The notes below the pieces were generated by a model. It did no database searches and was not told the DNA's origin. It was given only the letters and a program-made list of their open reading frames with translations. A program made the translations under genes and the position numbers. From positions 12,693 through 76,692 of the forward strand of contig JBGTEJ010000060.1 of NCBI GenBank assembly GCA_041747855.1: a stretch of DNA of 64,000 bases, given 5' to 3'. Of the stretch, positions 44,395-52,735 are shown in pieces. The DNA is from ZC4RG35 sp041747855. Lineage in GTDB: Bacteria > Actinomycetota > Acidimicrobiia > Spongiisociales > ZC4RG35. Position 1 is the stretch's first letter. Each line of letters starts with the position of its first letter.

Positions 44395-44621
44395 CTGTAG
44401 TCCTCGTTGGTCTCTTTGATGTAGTGCCAGAGCCGAAGGAATCCTGAGTAGGAGCCGAGCACGATACCGGTCACCACCAGCCAGGGATCGGTCCCCAGCC
44501 ATAGGTCGAGAAGGTATCCGAGGAGGGTTCCCGCAAGCACCGAGTTGAGGAATGATCCTCCCTTCAACCAACCATCGTTGACTGCTGCGGTGACTTGGGT
44601 GGTGGCGTTTTCTTGCTTCAC
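44391..44621 (-). CDS. atpZ: AtpZ/AtpI family protein
   Basis: The 76-residue protein has two transmembrane helices with the family pattern GTLLGYLLDLWLGTDPWLVV and GIVLGSYSGFLRLWHYIKE. It is the first gene of the atp operon. The start is a GTG at 44621 without a clear Shine-Dalgarno sequence. Confidence 0.85.
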   Translation of the reverse strand: MKQENATTQVTAAVNDGWLKGGSFLNSVLAGTLLGYLLDLWLGTDPWLVVTGIVLGSYSGFLRLWHYIKETNEDYR

Positions 44622-44631
44622 AGGGAGGGCT

Positions 44632-44649
44632 TTGTGAAATACTTCACAA
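44632..44649. promoter_or_regulatory. CRP-like palindrome upstream of the atp operon
   Basis: TTGTGAA-ATAC-TTCACAA is an 18-bp palindrome with perfect 7-bp arms, and it contains TGTGA-N6-TCACA, the consensus of the CRP/FNR family. It lies 11 bp upstream of the atpZ start. On the minus strand a possible promoter TTGGCC-17-TACCCT (44677-44650) ends just before it, so the site would cover the transcription start and act as a repressor or roadblock. Confidence 0.6.
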
Positions 44650-44722
44650 GGGTATGGGGGGATGTCATCTAGGCCAAATCGAACTTAGCAGGCACGGTGG
44701 GGTGCCACGGAGGGGCGCCGGA

Positions 44723-45136
44723 TCAGTCGATCGAGCCGCGCGGTACGACCCACTGGCATATTTGTCCAGTCATCTGGGCAATCAGGTCGAAATCGGCGTC
44801 ATAGTGGAGAACGGTAAGTCCCCCCTCCTCGGCCGCGGCGGCGACAAGCAGGTCGGGCACATCCCTGCCCCGCTGGCTGGCGGTGGCGAGTTGGCGCTGA
44901 ACCTGCAGGGCTCTGACCACGTGTCTTTCAGTGGTCGGAACCAGGGGGAGTGCCCGTAGACCTTCCGCAAGCCGATCCCACTCCCGGGTGTTACGGGCGG
45001 AGGCCCCAAGTTCGAGGTCAGTGATTCCGGCGCGCCCCACAACCCCGAGCGCAACTAGCGGCTCGACCACTTCCAGAACCTGTGGACGCTGAACACGGGT
45101 CAGCGCGCTGGTGTCGAGAAGATGGGTCAGCGCCAC
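44723..45136 (-). CDS. vapC: VapC-type PIN-domain toxin
   Basis: The 137-residue PIN-domain protein begins THLLDTSALTR with the first Asp, has ITDLELGASAR with the Glu, RDVPDLLVAAAAEE and VLHYDADFDLIA with the remaining acids. It overlaps its antitoxin gene by 10 bp and lies just upstream of the atp promoter region on the same strand. Confidence 0.85.
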   Translation of the reverse strand: MALTHLLDTSALTRVQRPQVLEVVEPLVALGVVGRAGITDLELGASARNTREWDRLAEGLRALPLVPTTERHVVRALQVQRQLATASQRGRDVPDLLVAAAAEEGGLTVLHYDADFDLIAQMTGQICQWVVPRGSID

Positions 45137-45321
45137 AGCTCGTCGCGGTCGATCGGGTCGATCGAGGCGATCATCTCAAGCGACTTTCTGACCCGTTCCG
45201 GACGGTCCTTAGCGGCCAGGCGCAACGCCTCGTTCACGGTGTCTTTGATCGTCTCGGTGCCCAGTTCGGCCTGGGCGGCACTCAGGGCACCGTCATCGAT
45301 GTCCACCAACCGTTTGACCAT
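45127..45321 (-). CDS. vapB: VapB-type antitoxin
   Basis: The 64-residue protein has MVKRLVDIDDGALSAAQ and TIKDTVNEALRLAA, a ribbon-helix-helix antitoxin of the type II-antitoxin VapB group. The ATG at 45321 is chosen over an in-frame start 20 codons upstream because it places the beta strand at the N-terminus. A repeat operator lies just upstream. Confidence 0.82.
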   Translation of the reverse strand: MVKRLVDIDDGALSAAQAELGTETIKDTVNEALRLAAKDRPERVRKSLEMIASIDPIDRDELWR

Positions 45322-45329
45322 CGGAGGCA

Positions 45330-45357
45330 GTATATCTCTCACAGCTCTCGTATATCT
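45330..45357 (-). promoter_or_regulatory. direct-repeat candidate operator of the second vapBC pair
   Basis: GTATATCT occurs at 45330-45337 and 45350-45357, a 20-bp period (two helical turns), 9 bp upstream of vapB. Same-face direct repeats fit cooperative binding of a ribbon-helix-helix antitoxin. Confidence 0.45.
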
Positions 45358-45432
45358 ACCTTCGGCAGTCGCTGGATTCAATACCTTGGGGCGCGCTGTG
45401 GAAAGGTTTTTAGCGCTATTTAGTCGTATCTA

Positions 45433-45477
45433 TTGACATTTGTCAGACCGAGTCGGTACGATACGAACATATGTTCG
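45433..45477 (+). promoter_or_regulatory. LexA-box promoter, copy 1
   Basis: TTGACA (45433-45438), an 18-bp spacer and TACGAT (45457-45462) are followed by CGAACATATGTTCG (45464-45477), which matches the actinobacterial LexA box CGAAC-N4-GTTCG. The ATG at 45471 is inside the box, so the mRNA is probably leaderless. The -35 box also sits in an inverted repeat, TGACA-TT-TGTCA, shared with copy 2. Confidence 0.7.
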
Positions 45478-45878
45478 CTATGGAGCATCTCAGCGAAACC
45501 AGGACTCCGGGCGTGTCCGGAGTGGCCTTCCGCCCGAACCCGTGGCATGGGGATGCCATTCGGTCCATCCGCCTTCCGGAAGATCTGGAGAGAGTGACAC
45601 CCGGGCCTGACCTTGCAGCACTGTTATCGGGACTCGACCGGTCCCGGGTATCGGGTTTCGACCTGACCCGTCTGCTCGAGGCGGAGTCCAGACTGATCTC
45701 CCACTTCCAGGCCGGGATGTACGAGACGATGATCGAACTCGACACGGTCACATCCGAGTTCGGATCCGATGCTCCAGCCGCCGAGATCTCCACCACGACA
45801 CCCTCTACGACGAACACACCGCCTGGGCCCACCGCTCCCAAATCGCCGCTTGACGACTTCGGAACGTGGGGTGTCTAG
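45471..45878 (+). CDS. truncated DUF222/HNH-family protein
   Basis: The 135-residue product matches only the N-terminal part of the complete gene at 46903: LAALLSGLDRSRVSGFDLTR and ESRLISHFQAGMYETM correspond to the same region there. After DAPAAEIS the match ends and a Thr/Pro-rich tail with an early stop follows, so the nuclease domain is absent. It keeps its own LexA-box promoter. It may be a decayed duplicate or an expressed fragment. Confidence 0.6.
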   Translation: MFAMEHLSETRTPGVSGVAFRPNPWHGDAIRSIRLPEDLERVTPGPDLAALLSGLDRSRVSGFDLTRLLEAESRLISHFQAGMYETMIELDTVTSEFGSDAPAAEISTTTPSTTNTPPGPTAPKSPLDDFGTWGV

Positions 45879-45906
45879 CCGGAGCGACCCGGCGACTCCA
45901 CCCGCG

Positions 45907-46677
45907 TCAGGCGGCGGACTCGACCTCGGCCAGGAACCCGAGAATCCCGGCGATGAATTCCGGCGTGGCGACCGCACCGAGGTGATCACCCGGCACCTGG
46001 ATGAAACGCGACGTCGGAAGGGCAGCGACCAACCGATCGACCCCAGCCGCGAGCGGATCCTGGTCGCCGGCAATGACGAGCACCGGGCAGGCAACCTTGG
46101 CCAGATCGCCCGAGGCGTGGGCATTTGCCCGCAGCACGGCGGCCAGAGCGAAGCGATCGGCTCCGGTGGACTCGGCCACCATCCGAAAGCCAGCGGCGGT
46201 GGGATCGGCGCCAGTGGCGTCGTCGGCGACGAGCACGTTCGCGATCCCCTCCTTGTCGAACGGTAGACCGTCACCGTCAGGCAGTGCCCCCTCGCCGACC
46301 CCGCCGAGCACTACCGATCGAAACCGCTCGACCCGAGTCGCCGCTTCGAGCGAGACGAACGCGCCCATCGAGTATCCGACCAGGTCGACCTTGTCGAGCC
46401 CGAGGTGATCGAGCAGACAGGTGAGGTCAACGACCATGGTCGGGTCCTGGTAGGACTCCGCGTCGTGAGGCTTGCCGGAACGGCCGTGGCCGCGTGCGTC
46501 GATCGACACAACCCGGCGACCGGTCGCCCGAATGGCATCGACCACACCCGGCGCCACCCAGTTGGTCGCAGTGTCTGCGGCGAACCCGTGGTGCAGGACG
46601 ACCGGAAGACGCTCGTTGTCGCCCTCCCAGTCGTCGAACACGATCTCGACACCATCAGGCGACGTAAAGCTCCCCAT
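45907..46677 (-). CDS. alpha/beta hydrolase
   Basis: The 256-residue protein is a canonical alpha/beta hydrolase: LHHGFAADTATNWVAPG (oxyanion), SIDARGHGRSGKP, the nucleophile elbow GYSMGAFVS, an acid in IAGDQDPLA and the His in PGDHLGAV. The specific substrate is unknown. The ATG at 46677 follows an AAAGG. It is flanked by the two DUF222-family genes on the opposite strand. Confidence 0.85.
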   Translation of the reverse strand: MGSFTSPDGVEIVFDDWEGDNERLPVVLHHGFAADTATNWVAPGVVDAIRATGRRVVSIDARGHGRSGKPHDAESYQDPTMVVDLTCLLDHLGLDKVDLVGYSMGAFVSLEAATRVERFRSVVLGGVGEGALPDGDGLPFDKEGIANVLVADDATGADPTAAGFRMVAESTGADRFALAAVLRANAHASGDLAKVACPVLVIAGDQDPLAAGVDRLVAALPTSRFIQVPGDHLGAVATPEFIAGILGFLAEVESAA

Positions 46678-46865
46678 TGACCAGCACCTTTCCTCAAGAC
46701 GAACTCGGTTCGGCACTCCGCCCGGGGGAGCCCTTCGGGGGCCGATGTTACTCGCTCGTCACTCGCCCTCGGCTGTGATCGTTGTCACCGGTGAGGCCGT
46801 CGTCGTGGTTGTAGAACAAAAACACGCTCATCATAGGGAGCTTTTACGCTGTTCACCGATGCCTC

Positions 46866-46910
46866 TTGACATTTGTCACAGAGTGACGTTATGATCGAAC
46901 ATATGTTCGA
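46866..46910 (+). promoter_or_regulatory. LexA-box promoter, copy 2
   Basis: TTGACA (46866-46871), an 18-bp spacer and TATGAT (46890-46895) precede TCGAACATATGTTCGA (46895-46910), a perfect 16-bp LexA box. The ATG at 46903 lies inside it, within the expected transcription start, which implies a leaderless mRNA repressed by LexA and induced by DNA damage. Confidence 0.75.
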
Positions 46911-48228
46911 CACACGAGCAGATAAGCCAGCAGAGAACCGGCCACACGGCGGGGACATCCCGGACCTCTGGGGGTATGACCACAGCGAGTCGTCGCTGGC
47001 AGCGTGGGAAGGCAAGAAGGGGGCTCGCACCCATGCGGTTCCGGAAGGCATCGAGGAGTGGGAACCGGGAGTGCATCTCGCCGCCTTCCTCATGGGCATC
47101 GACAGAACTCGCATCTCGGGTTACGACCTGGTGCGGGTGATGATGGCCCAGTCCCGCCTGGTGTCTCACTTCCAATCAGACCTCTACGAGACGATGGGTG
47201 AGATCACCACTCTCCCCCACATCGGCGGGCCCGACACTTCTGCCTCTGAGATCGGCGCCGCTTTGAAGCTGACCCGAAGTGCCAGTGAGATCGAAGACGA
47301 ACTCGGGCGCGCCCTCCGTCTTCACCCGGAGGTGCTCGCAGCCCTACGGTCCGGCGATATTGACCTGCGCCGAGCCCGGGTAATCATGAGCAACATCGCA
47401 GAACTCGACCTGGAAGTCGGCCAAGCGGTCCTGAAGAAGGTCTTGCCCGAGGCCCCGGACAAGACCACAGGGCAGCTCGGCGCTCGGATTCGACGGCTGA
47501 CAATTGCGGCGGCACCGAAGCAGGCGGCGGTCACCTACCAGGCGGCCCTGAAGGATCGCAAGATCGTGGTGTACGCCAACCCGGATGGGACCGCCAGTCT
47601 GCTCGCCTCCAACCTGCCGCCGGACCGGATCAACGCCATTCGGGCCAAGCTCGAAGAATTGGCCCGTGCCGCAAAGACTCCTGACGACATCCGGACAGCC
47701 GACCAGCTCAGGGCCGACACCTTCCTCGACCTTCTCGAAGGGCAGGTTACGGGTGGTCGCGGTCGGGCTTTCGTCAACATCGACGTCGACCTCACCACTC
47801 TTCTCGGCGCCGACGACAACCCAGGTCACATTCCGGGATGGGGCCCGGTGACGGCAGAGATGGCACGCAAGATCGTTTCCGACCAACCCGACTGTGACTG
47901 GGAATTCACCGCTCTCGACCAGGGCAAGCCTGTTGCCACAGGGACCCTTGCGAGACGGCCGAACACGGGAATGAAGCGTCGGATCAGGTCGCGGTATCGG
48001 ACCTGTGTGCATCCTGGATGCCGGCGGCCCGCCCGCCAGTCCGACCTCGACCACACCCGTGATTGGGCGAAGGGCGGGAAGACCAGCCTCGACAACCTGG
48101 CACCACTCTGTGAGCACCACCACCAGCTCAAAGACCAGGGCTGGAGCTACCGGATCCTGGACGCTGGGACCTTCCGGTTCACCAGCCCCCTAGGGCACAC
48201 CTATATCACCAGCGGACAGTCGCCCTAG
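46903..48228 (+). CDS. DUF222 and HNH endonuclease domain protein (13E12-type)
   Basis: The 441-residue protein has an N-terminal DUF222 domain (LVSHFQSDLYETMGEI, ALKLTRSASEIEDELGRAL, HPEVLAALRSGDIDLRRARV) and a C-terminal HNH nuclease: CVHPGCRRPARQSDLDHTRDW, then GKTSLDNLAPLCEHHHQLK, at about residues 368-410, with two Cys, the Asp-His pair and the final His cluster. The ATG at 46903 is chosen because the -10 box is only 7 nt upstream. Related 13E12 genes in mycobacteria are known to be SOS-induced, which fits the LexA box. Confidence 0.88.
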   Translation: MFDTRADKPAENRPHGGDIPDLWGYDHSESSLAAWEGKKGARTHAVPEGIEEWEPGVHLAAFLMGIDRTRISGYDLVRVMMAQSRLVSHFQSDLYETMGEITTLPHIGGPDTSASEIGAALKLTRSASEIEDELGRALRLHPEVLAALRSGDIDLRRARVIMSNIAELDLEVGQAVLKKVLPEAPDKTTGQLGARIRRLTIAAAPKQAAVTYQAALKDRKIVVYANPDGTASLLASNLPPDRINAIRAKLEELARAAKTPDDIRTADQLRADTFLDLLEGQVTGGRGRAFVNIDVDLTTLLGADDNPGHIPGWGPVTAEMARKIVSDQPDCDWEFTALDQGKPVATGTLARRPNTGMKRRIRSRYRTCVHPGCRRPARQSDLDHTRDWAKGGKTSLDNLAPLCEHHHQLKDQGWSYRILDAGTFRFTSPLGHTYITSGQSP

Positions 48229-48249
48229 GAAGCGATAATCCGTCCTCTC

Positions 48250-49086
48250 ATGCAGCACGGACTCCTGACCGAAGCGACCGACCTCTCCTCGGCAGACTGG
48301 GTGGCTGCAAGGCTGACCACGTTCGCAGAGAACGTTGCATCAATCATCCCGTCCGGGTTTGAGGCGTATGCCCGCATCTTCCACCCCGCCTACCGTCGGG
48401 ATGGCGACGAGTACACCCCCGTCCTTCGGGCCGATGTGGCGGCCTCCACGGGGCGCAAGGCGCACCATCAGATGCAGTGGGAGGGAGTCTCCGGCCAGCC
48501 CCTCTACGGAGTCTCCCCCACGTCCGAGCTGTGGACGGAGTCACCCGATACCGGTCGGCTCCCCCGTCAGTGCATGGAGAGCCTTCTCCTGATTCTCCGC
48601 CACGCCACGACCACCCCCGAACAAGCCTGGTTCCTGACATGGCACAGATACGGAGACCATCGAGTCGACCCACGACCCGGAGCGTACGGATATCTAAAGA
48701 GACGCCGTTTCGGTCTTCCGTCCCGCCCACCCAAGCCGGTCAAACCAAGGAGGAATCCCCTACCTCCTCTGGTCCTACTCCCCGCCCGCGAGTACTACCT
48801 CCTCGGCGGACCTGTCGAAGGCGCGCTGGAGACGATGGCGGCGTCCGGCGTCGAGGGATGGGAGCCGCGGTGGCAATCGGCAAACCTCTGGTGGCCGGAG
48901 GACCGCGCCTGGTTCGTGTCAACCGAGATCGATTTCGCCTGTACCTATGTCGGAGGGACCCGCGACATCATCGAAGCGATCCTGGCGAGCCCGGAATTCG
49001 AGGCACGTCCCGCCTCACTCGACGACGCTGTCGCCTCCAACTCGGACCGCGTCAACCCTATCTCCGACCCGCCCGATCCTCTCTAG
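48250..49086 (+). CDS. conserved hypothetical protein of actinobacterial type
   Basis: The 278-residue soluble protein contains SIIPSGFEAYARIFHPAYR, HHQMQWEGVSGQP and, near the end, NLWWPEDRAWFVSTEIDFA and TYVGGTRDIIEAI. I recognise the pattern from uncharacterised actinobacterial proteins but know no function. It starts 21 bp after the HNH gene, so it may be in the same transcript, and converges with glyA with a 4-bp overlap. Confidence 0.7.
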   Translation: MQHGLLTEATDLSSADWVAARLTTFAENVASIIPSGFEAYARIFHPAYRRDGDEYTPVLRADVAASTGRKAHHQMQWEGVSGQPLYGVSPTSELWTESPDTGRLPRQCMESLLLILRHATTTPEQAWFLTWHRYGDHRVDPRPGAYGYLKRRRFGLPSRPPKPVKPRRNPLPPLVLLPAREYYLLGGPVEGALETMAASGVEGWEPRWQSANLWWPEDRAWFVSTEIDFACTYVGGTRDIIEAILASPEFEARPASLDDAVASNSDRVNPISDPPDPL

Positions 49087-50360
49087 ACGTGTCCTGCGAA
49101 GTCGTGGGGGTAGGGAGAGAACTCGGCGGCCATCGAGCGGACGCCTGAGTCGACATCGGCGAGTGCTGCCTCGTCGGAACGTCCCTTCAATGCGCGGCAG
49201 ATCAGCCGGGCGACTTCTCTTGCCTGGTCCTCCTTCATCCCCTGGGTGGTCATTGCTGGCGTGCCGATACGGAGACCCGATGCCCGGTAAGGCGGCCGGG
49301 GGTCGTTGGGGATGGTGTTGAAGTTGAGGGTGATCCCCACCCTGTCGAGCATTTTGGCGGCATCCTTCCCGGTCAGATCCTCATCCACAGACCTGAGGTC
49401 GATCAGGAACAGATGGTTGTCGGTTCCCCCCGACACCACACGGACACCCTCCCCTTGCACGGTGGCTGCCATCGCCCTGGCGTTGGCCACCACCTGTTCG
49501 GTGTAGTCGTGGAAGGAGGGTTGCAACGCCTCGTGGAAACACACCGCCTTGGCGGCGATCTGCGACTCGATCGGGCCACCCTGCACATTGGGGAAGACGG
49601 CCTTGTTGATCACTTCTCCGAACTGCTCCTTGGCTAGCACCAGACCCCCACGGGGACCGCGCAGCGCCTTGTGGGTGGTTGCGGTGACGATGTCGGCATG
49701 TGGAACCGGCGAAGGATGCGACTTCCCCGCCACCAACCCGATGAAGTGCGCCGCATCGACCATGAATACCGCACCCACCTCGTCGGCGATGTCACGGAAA
49801 ACCTGGTAGTCGAGGACCCGGGAGTAGGCCGAGTAACCAGCGAGGACGATCTTTGGTCGATGCTCAAGGGCGAGACGTCGCACCTCGTCCATATCGATCA
49901 GTTCGTTCTCGGGGTCGACTCCGTAGGCGACGATGTCGTAGTAGAGACCGGAGAAGTTGACCGGTGACCCATGGGTCAGGTGTCCGCCATGGTCGAGTCT
50001 CATCCCCAAGACAGTGTCACCAGGCTTGAGCAGAGAGAAGTAGACGCCCATGTTCGCCTGAGCCCCTGAATGGGCCTGGACATTGGCGAATCCGGCCCCG
50101 AACAACTCCCTGGCCCGATCGATGGCGAGTTGCTCCATCTGGTCGACGACACCACAGCCCTCGTAGTACCGCCGCCCGGGATAACCCTCTGCGTACTTGT
50201 TGGTGAATACTGACCCTGAGGCCGCCATCACCGCCGGGGAGGCGAAATTCTCAGAGGCGATCAGGTGGATGTGGGAGTTCTGACGTTCGACGTCCTTCCG
50301 GATCAGCGCTGCGATCGCGGGGTCGACGGTCTCGATCGGGTCCATTGAGATCATGAACAC
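49083..50360 (-). CDS. glyA: serine hydroxymethyltransferase
   Basis: GlyA converts serine and tetrahydrofolate to glycine and methylene-tetrahydrofolate. The 425-residue PLP enzyme shows HLIASENFASPAVMAASGS, NKYAEGYPGRRYYEGC, VDAAHFIGLVAGK and TATTHKALRGPRGG with the PLP Lys. The start is GTG 50360, ATG 50354 or ATG 50345; none has a clear ribosome-binding site. It lies 4 bp after tsaC. Confidence 0.96.
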   Translation of the reverse strand: MFMISMDPIETVDPAIAALIRKDVERQNSHIHLIASENFASPAVMAASGSVFTNKYAEGYPGRRYYEGCGVVDQMEQLAIDRARELFGAGFANVQAHSGAQANMGVYFSLLKPGDTVLGMRLDHGGHLTHGSPVNFSGLYYDIVAYGVDPENELIDMDEVRRLALEHRPKIVLAGYSAYSRVLDYQVFRDIADEVGAVFMVDAAHFIGLVAGKSHPSPVPHADIVTATTHKALRGPRGGLVLAKEQFGEVINKAVFPNVQGGPIESQIAAKAVCFHEALQPSFHDYTEQVVANARAMAATVQGEGVRVVSGGTDNHLFLIDLRSVDEDLTGKDAAKMLDRVGITLNFNTIPNDPRPPYRASGLRIGTPAMTTQGMKEDQAREVARLICRALKGRSDEAALADVDSGVRSMAAEFSPYPHDFAGHV

Positions 50361-50364
50361 GACA

Positions 50365-50934
50365 CTAGTTGGTGACGTCGACAGGTCCCTCCCGGAGCAC
50401 CACGGGGTGCACCCCGGTCATGTCGACAACGGTCGACGGTTGGCCACCGGGGCTGACACCAGCCACGTAATAGACCGCGTCTCCGAACAACACCTTCGCC
50501 TCGGCATCCGAAGTGGTGTCAGGCTTCCCTGACAGGTTCGCCGATGTGACCGAAAGAGGGCCCGTGGCCTGGAGAAGTTCGAGGGCGACCGGGTGGTCTG
50601 GCATACGCAACCCCACCGTCCTCTTGTGCCGGTCCCCGACCCAGTCGGGGAGAACGACTCGAGCAGTCACGACCAGGGTCAACCCTCCCGGCCAGTGCTC
50701 GACGGCGAGGACGTCGGCGGCTTCCGACAGGTCCCCGATCACCCTGGCCTGGTCCATGGAGCCCACCAGGACTCCAATCGGGCGGGCGGGCGGCCTCCCT
50801 TTCAGCTCGTATAAACGGGCCACCGCCTCCTCGTTGAAAGGGTCCACACCGAGGCCATATACCGTGTCGGTGGGAACGCCCACAACACCACCGGAGCGGA
50901 CCACCTCCAGTGCCTCTGCAATTTGATGATTCAT
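50365..50934 (-). CDS. tsaC: threonylcarbamoyl-AMP synthase (Sua5/YrdC/TsaC)
   Basis: The 189-residue protein makes threonylcarbamoyl-AMP for the t6A modification of tRNA. It has GVVGVPTDTVYGLGVDPFNEE at the N-terminus, ELKGRPPARPIGVLVGS, PGGLTLV and SVTSANLSGKPD, which line the nucleotide pocket. It is the short TsaC form, without the Sua5 C-terminal domain. It is the third gene of prfA-prmC-tsaC-glyA. Confidence 0.93.
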   Translation of the reverse strand: MNHQIAEALEVVRSGGVVGVPTDTVYGLGVDPFNEEAVARLYELKGRPPARPIGVLVGSMDQARVIGDLSEAADVLAVEHWPGGLTLVVTARVVLPDWVGDRHKRTVGLRMPDHPVALELLQATGPLSVTSANLSGKPDTTSDAEAKVLFGDAVYYVAGVSPGGQPSTVVDMTGVHPVVLREGPVDVTN

Positions 50935-50938
50935 CTGC

Positions 50939-51670
50939 TCAGGGCTTCACCGCGACCACATAGCGATCACGTCCACTGAGGTCTGTCCGCACCACGGCTG
51001 GCAACTTCCTCATCGATGCAGTTGCAGACTGGCCCTGTGTCTCGCCGATCTCGATGGCCACCACCCCACCAGGACGCAGCCACTCGGCCACAGTCGCACC
51101 TATCCGCTCGATGATTTCGAGCCCGGAGGGACCTGCCACAAGGGCCACCTTCGGTTCTCGCTTCACGTCGGCGGGGAGATGCTCGAAGTCTGCTTCGCTC
51201 ACATATGGCGGATTGGCAACAACGAGGTCCACTTCACCAACAAGGGCGGCCGGCAACGGTTGGAAGAGATCGCCCGCTGCCAGATAGACGTTCAATCCGA
51301 GCTTATGCCGGTTGTAATACGCGACTTCCAGAGCCTCTGGCGAGATGTCGGTGGCGAACACCGAGGCTGTCGGGAACCGGTGTTTGAGGGCAAGGGCGAG
51401 CGCTCCCGACCCGGTGCAAAGATCGACGATCACCTCCGGGTTGCGGACCATTCGAGAGGCGATCTCGAACAGACCTTCGGTCTCCGGCCGGGGAACCAAA
51501 ACGCGGCTATCTACGAGAAGATCGAGGGGGCCGAAAGGGGCTGAGCCTTCGATGTACTGGAGTGGCTCTCCCGCCATCCGTCGAGCCACCAGCGCTTCGA
51601 TCGGTTGTTCTCGAGTGGCGACAGCCTCGAGACGTCGCATCTCGTGTGGAGGTATCGCCGACACCAACAC
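50939..51670 (-). CDS. prmC: peptide chain release factor N5-glutamine methyltransferase
   Basis: PrmC methylates the Gln of the GGQ motif in release factors. The 243-residue protein has the SAM-binding LCTGSGALALAL, ATDISPEALEVA and the substrate motif VVANPPYVSE. The N-terminal helical domain is shorter than usual (about 280 residues is common), perhaps because the start is further downstream than in relatives. It follows its substrate gene prfA by 3 bp. Confidence 0.94.
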   Translation of the reverse strand: MLVSAIPPHEMRRLEAVATREQPIEALVARRMAGEPLQYIEGSAPFGPLDLLVDSRVLVPRPETEGLFEIASRMVRNPEVIVDLCTGSGALALALKHRFPTASVFATDISPEALEVAYYNRHKLGLNVYLAAGDLFQPLPAALVGEVDLVVANPPYVSEADFEHLPADVKREPKVALVAGPSGLEIIERIGATVAEWLRPGGVVAIEIGETQGQSATASMRKLPAVVRTDLSGRDRYVVAVKP

Positions 51671-51673
51671 AAC

Positions 51674-52735
51674 CTAGTCGGAGTCGAACATCCGACGGGC
51701 CCGTTCGTCGGCGTTCAGGGCGTCTACGAACTCGTCGAGGTCGCCCGCTAGTACCTGGTCGAGTCGACGGATGGTCAGCCCTACCCGATGGTCGGTTACC
51801 CGGTTCTCCTTGTAGTTGTATGTGCGTATCTTCTCGGAGCGCTCTCCGGTCCCAACCTGGCTCTTACGCTCACCCGACACCTCGGCGTGGGCCTTCTCCA
51901 TCTCCGCCTGGAGGAGTCGGGCCCGGAGGATCCTGAAGGCCTTCTCTTTGTTCTGGAGTTGGCTCTTCTCATCCTGCACCGAGACGGTGACACCAGTAGG
52001 AACGTGGGTGAGCCGCACCGCGGAGTCGGTGGTGTTCACCGACTGGCCACCAGGACCGGTAGCGCGGTAAACATCCACACGGACATCATTCGGGTCGATC
52101 TCGACCTCGACTTCCTCGGCTTCGGGCAAGACCGCCACCGTCGCAGTCGAAGTGTGGATCCGTCCCTGAGATTCGGTCTTGGGGACCCGCTGTACCCGGT
52201 GGACCCCGCCCTCATGCTTAAGCCGGGAGAACGCCCCCATGCCTTTGACAGCCACCACGACCTTGTCGTATCCGCCCGCCTCGGACACCGCAGAGTCCAT
52301 TGGTTCCACCTTGAACCCATGTCGCTCTGCGTACTTCTCGTACATGCGGAGCAGGTCGCCCGCCCAGATCGAGGCTTCGTCACCACCGGCAGCAGACCTG
52401 ATCTCCAGGATCACGTCCTTGGCATCGTTGGGATCGGTGGGGACCAAGGCGACCCGGATCTCCTCCTCCAACCCTTCGGCCTCTGCCTCCAGCTCGTGTA
52501 ACAGTTTGGCCATGTCGGGGTCGTCGCCCATGGTCGACGCATCCTCGATGTCTGTCCTGATCTGACGCCATCTCCGGATCATGCCCACCAAGTCACGACT
52601 GCCGGAGTGCTTCCTGCCAAGGTCGGCGAGCTGCTTGGGATCGGCGGAAACACCCGGGGCGGAGAGTCTCGCCTCAACCTCCTCGAAAGCACGTTCGATC
52701 TCCCTCAGCCTGTCGACGAAGGCGGGGTCAGTCAT
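51674..52735 (-). CDS. prfA: peptide chain release factor 1
   Basis: RF1 terminates translation at UAA and UAG. The 353-residue protein has the catalytic GGQ in RATGPGGQSVNTTDSAVRLTH and the long helical N-terminus. The ATG at 52735 overlaps the end of the DUF1385 gene. This matters for the island at the right edge, where an amber codon interrupts a gene: RF1 is present, so the UAG should be read as stop. Confidence 0.96.
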   Translation of the reverse strand: MTDPAFVDRLREIERAFEEVEARLSAPGVSADPKQLADLGRKHSGSRDLVGMIRRWRQIRTDIEDASTMGDDPDMAKLLHELEAEAEGLEEEIRVALVPTDPNDAKDVILEIRSAAGGDEASIWAGDLLRMYEKYAERHGFKVEPMDSAVSEAGGYDKVVVAVKGMGAFSRLKHEGGVHRVQRVPKTESQGRIHTSTATVAVLPEAEEVEVEIDPNDVRVDVYRATGPGGQSVNTTDSAVRLTHVPTGVTVSVQDEKSQLQNKEKAFRILRARLLQAEMEKAHAEVSGERKSQVGTGERSEKIRTYNYKENRVTDHRVGLTIRRLDQVLAGDLDEFVDALNADERARRMFDSD

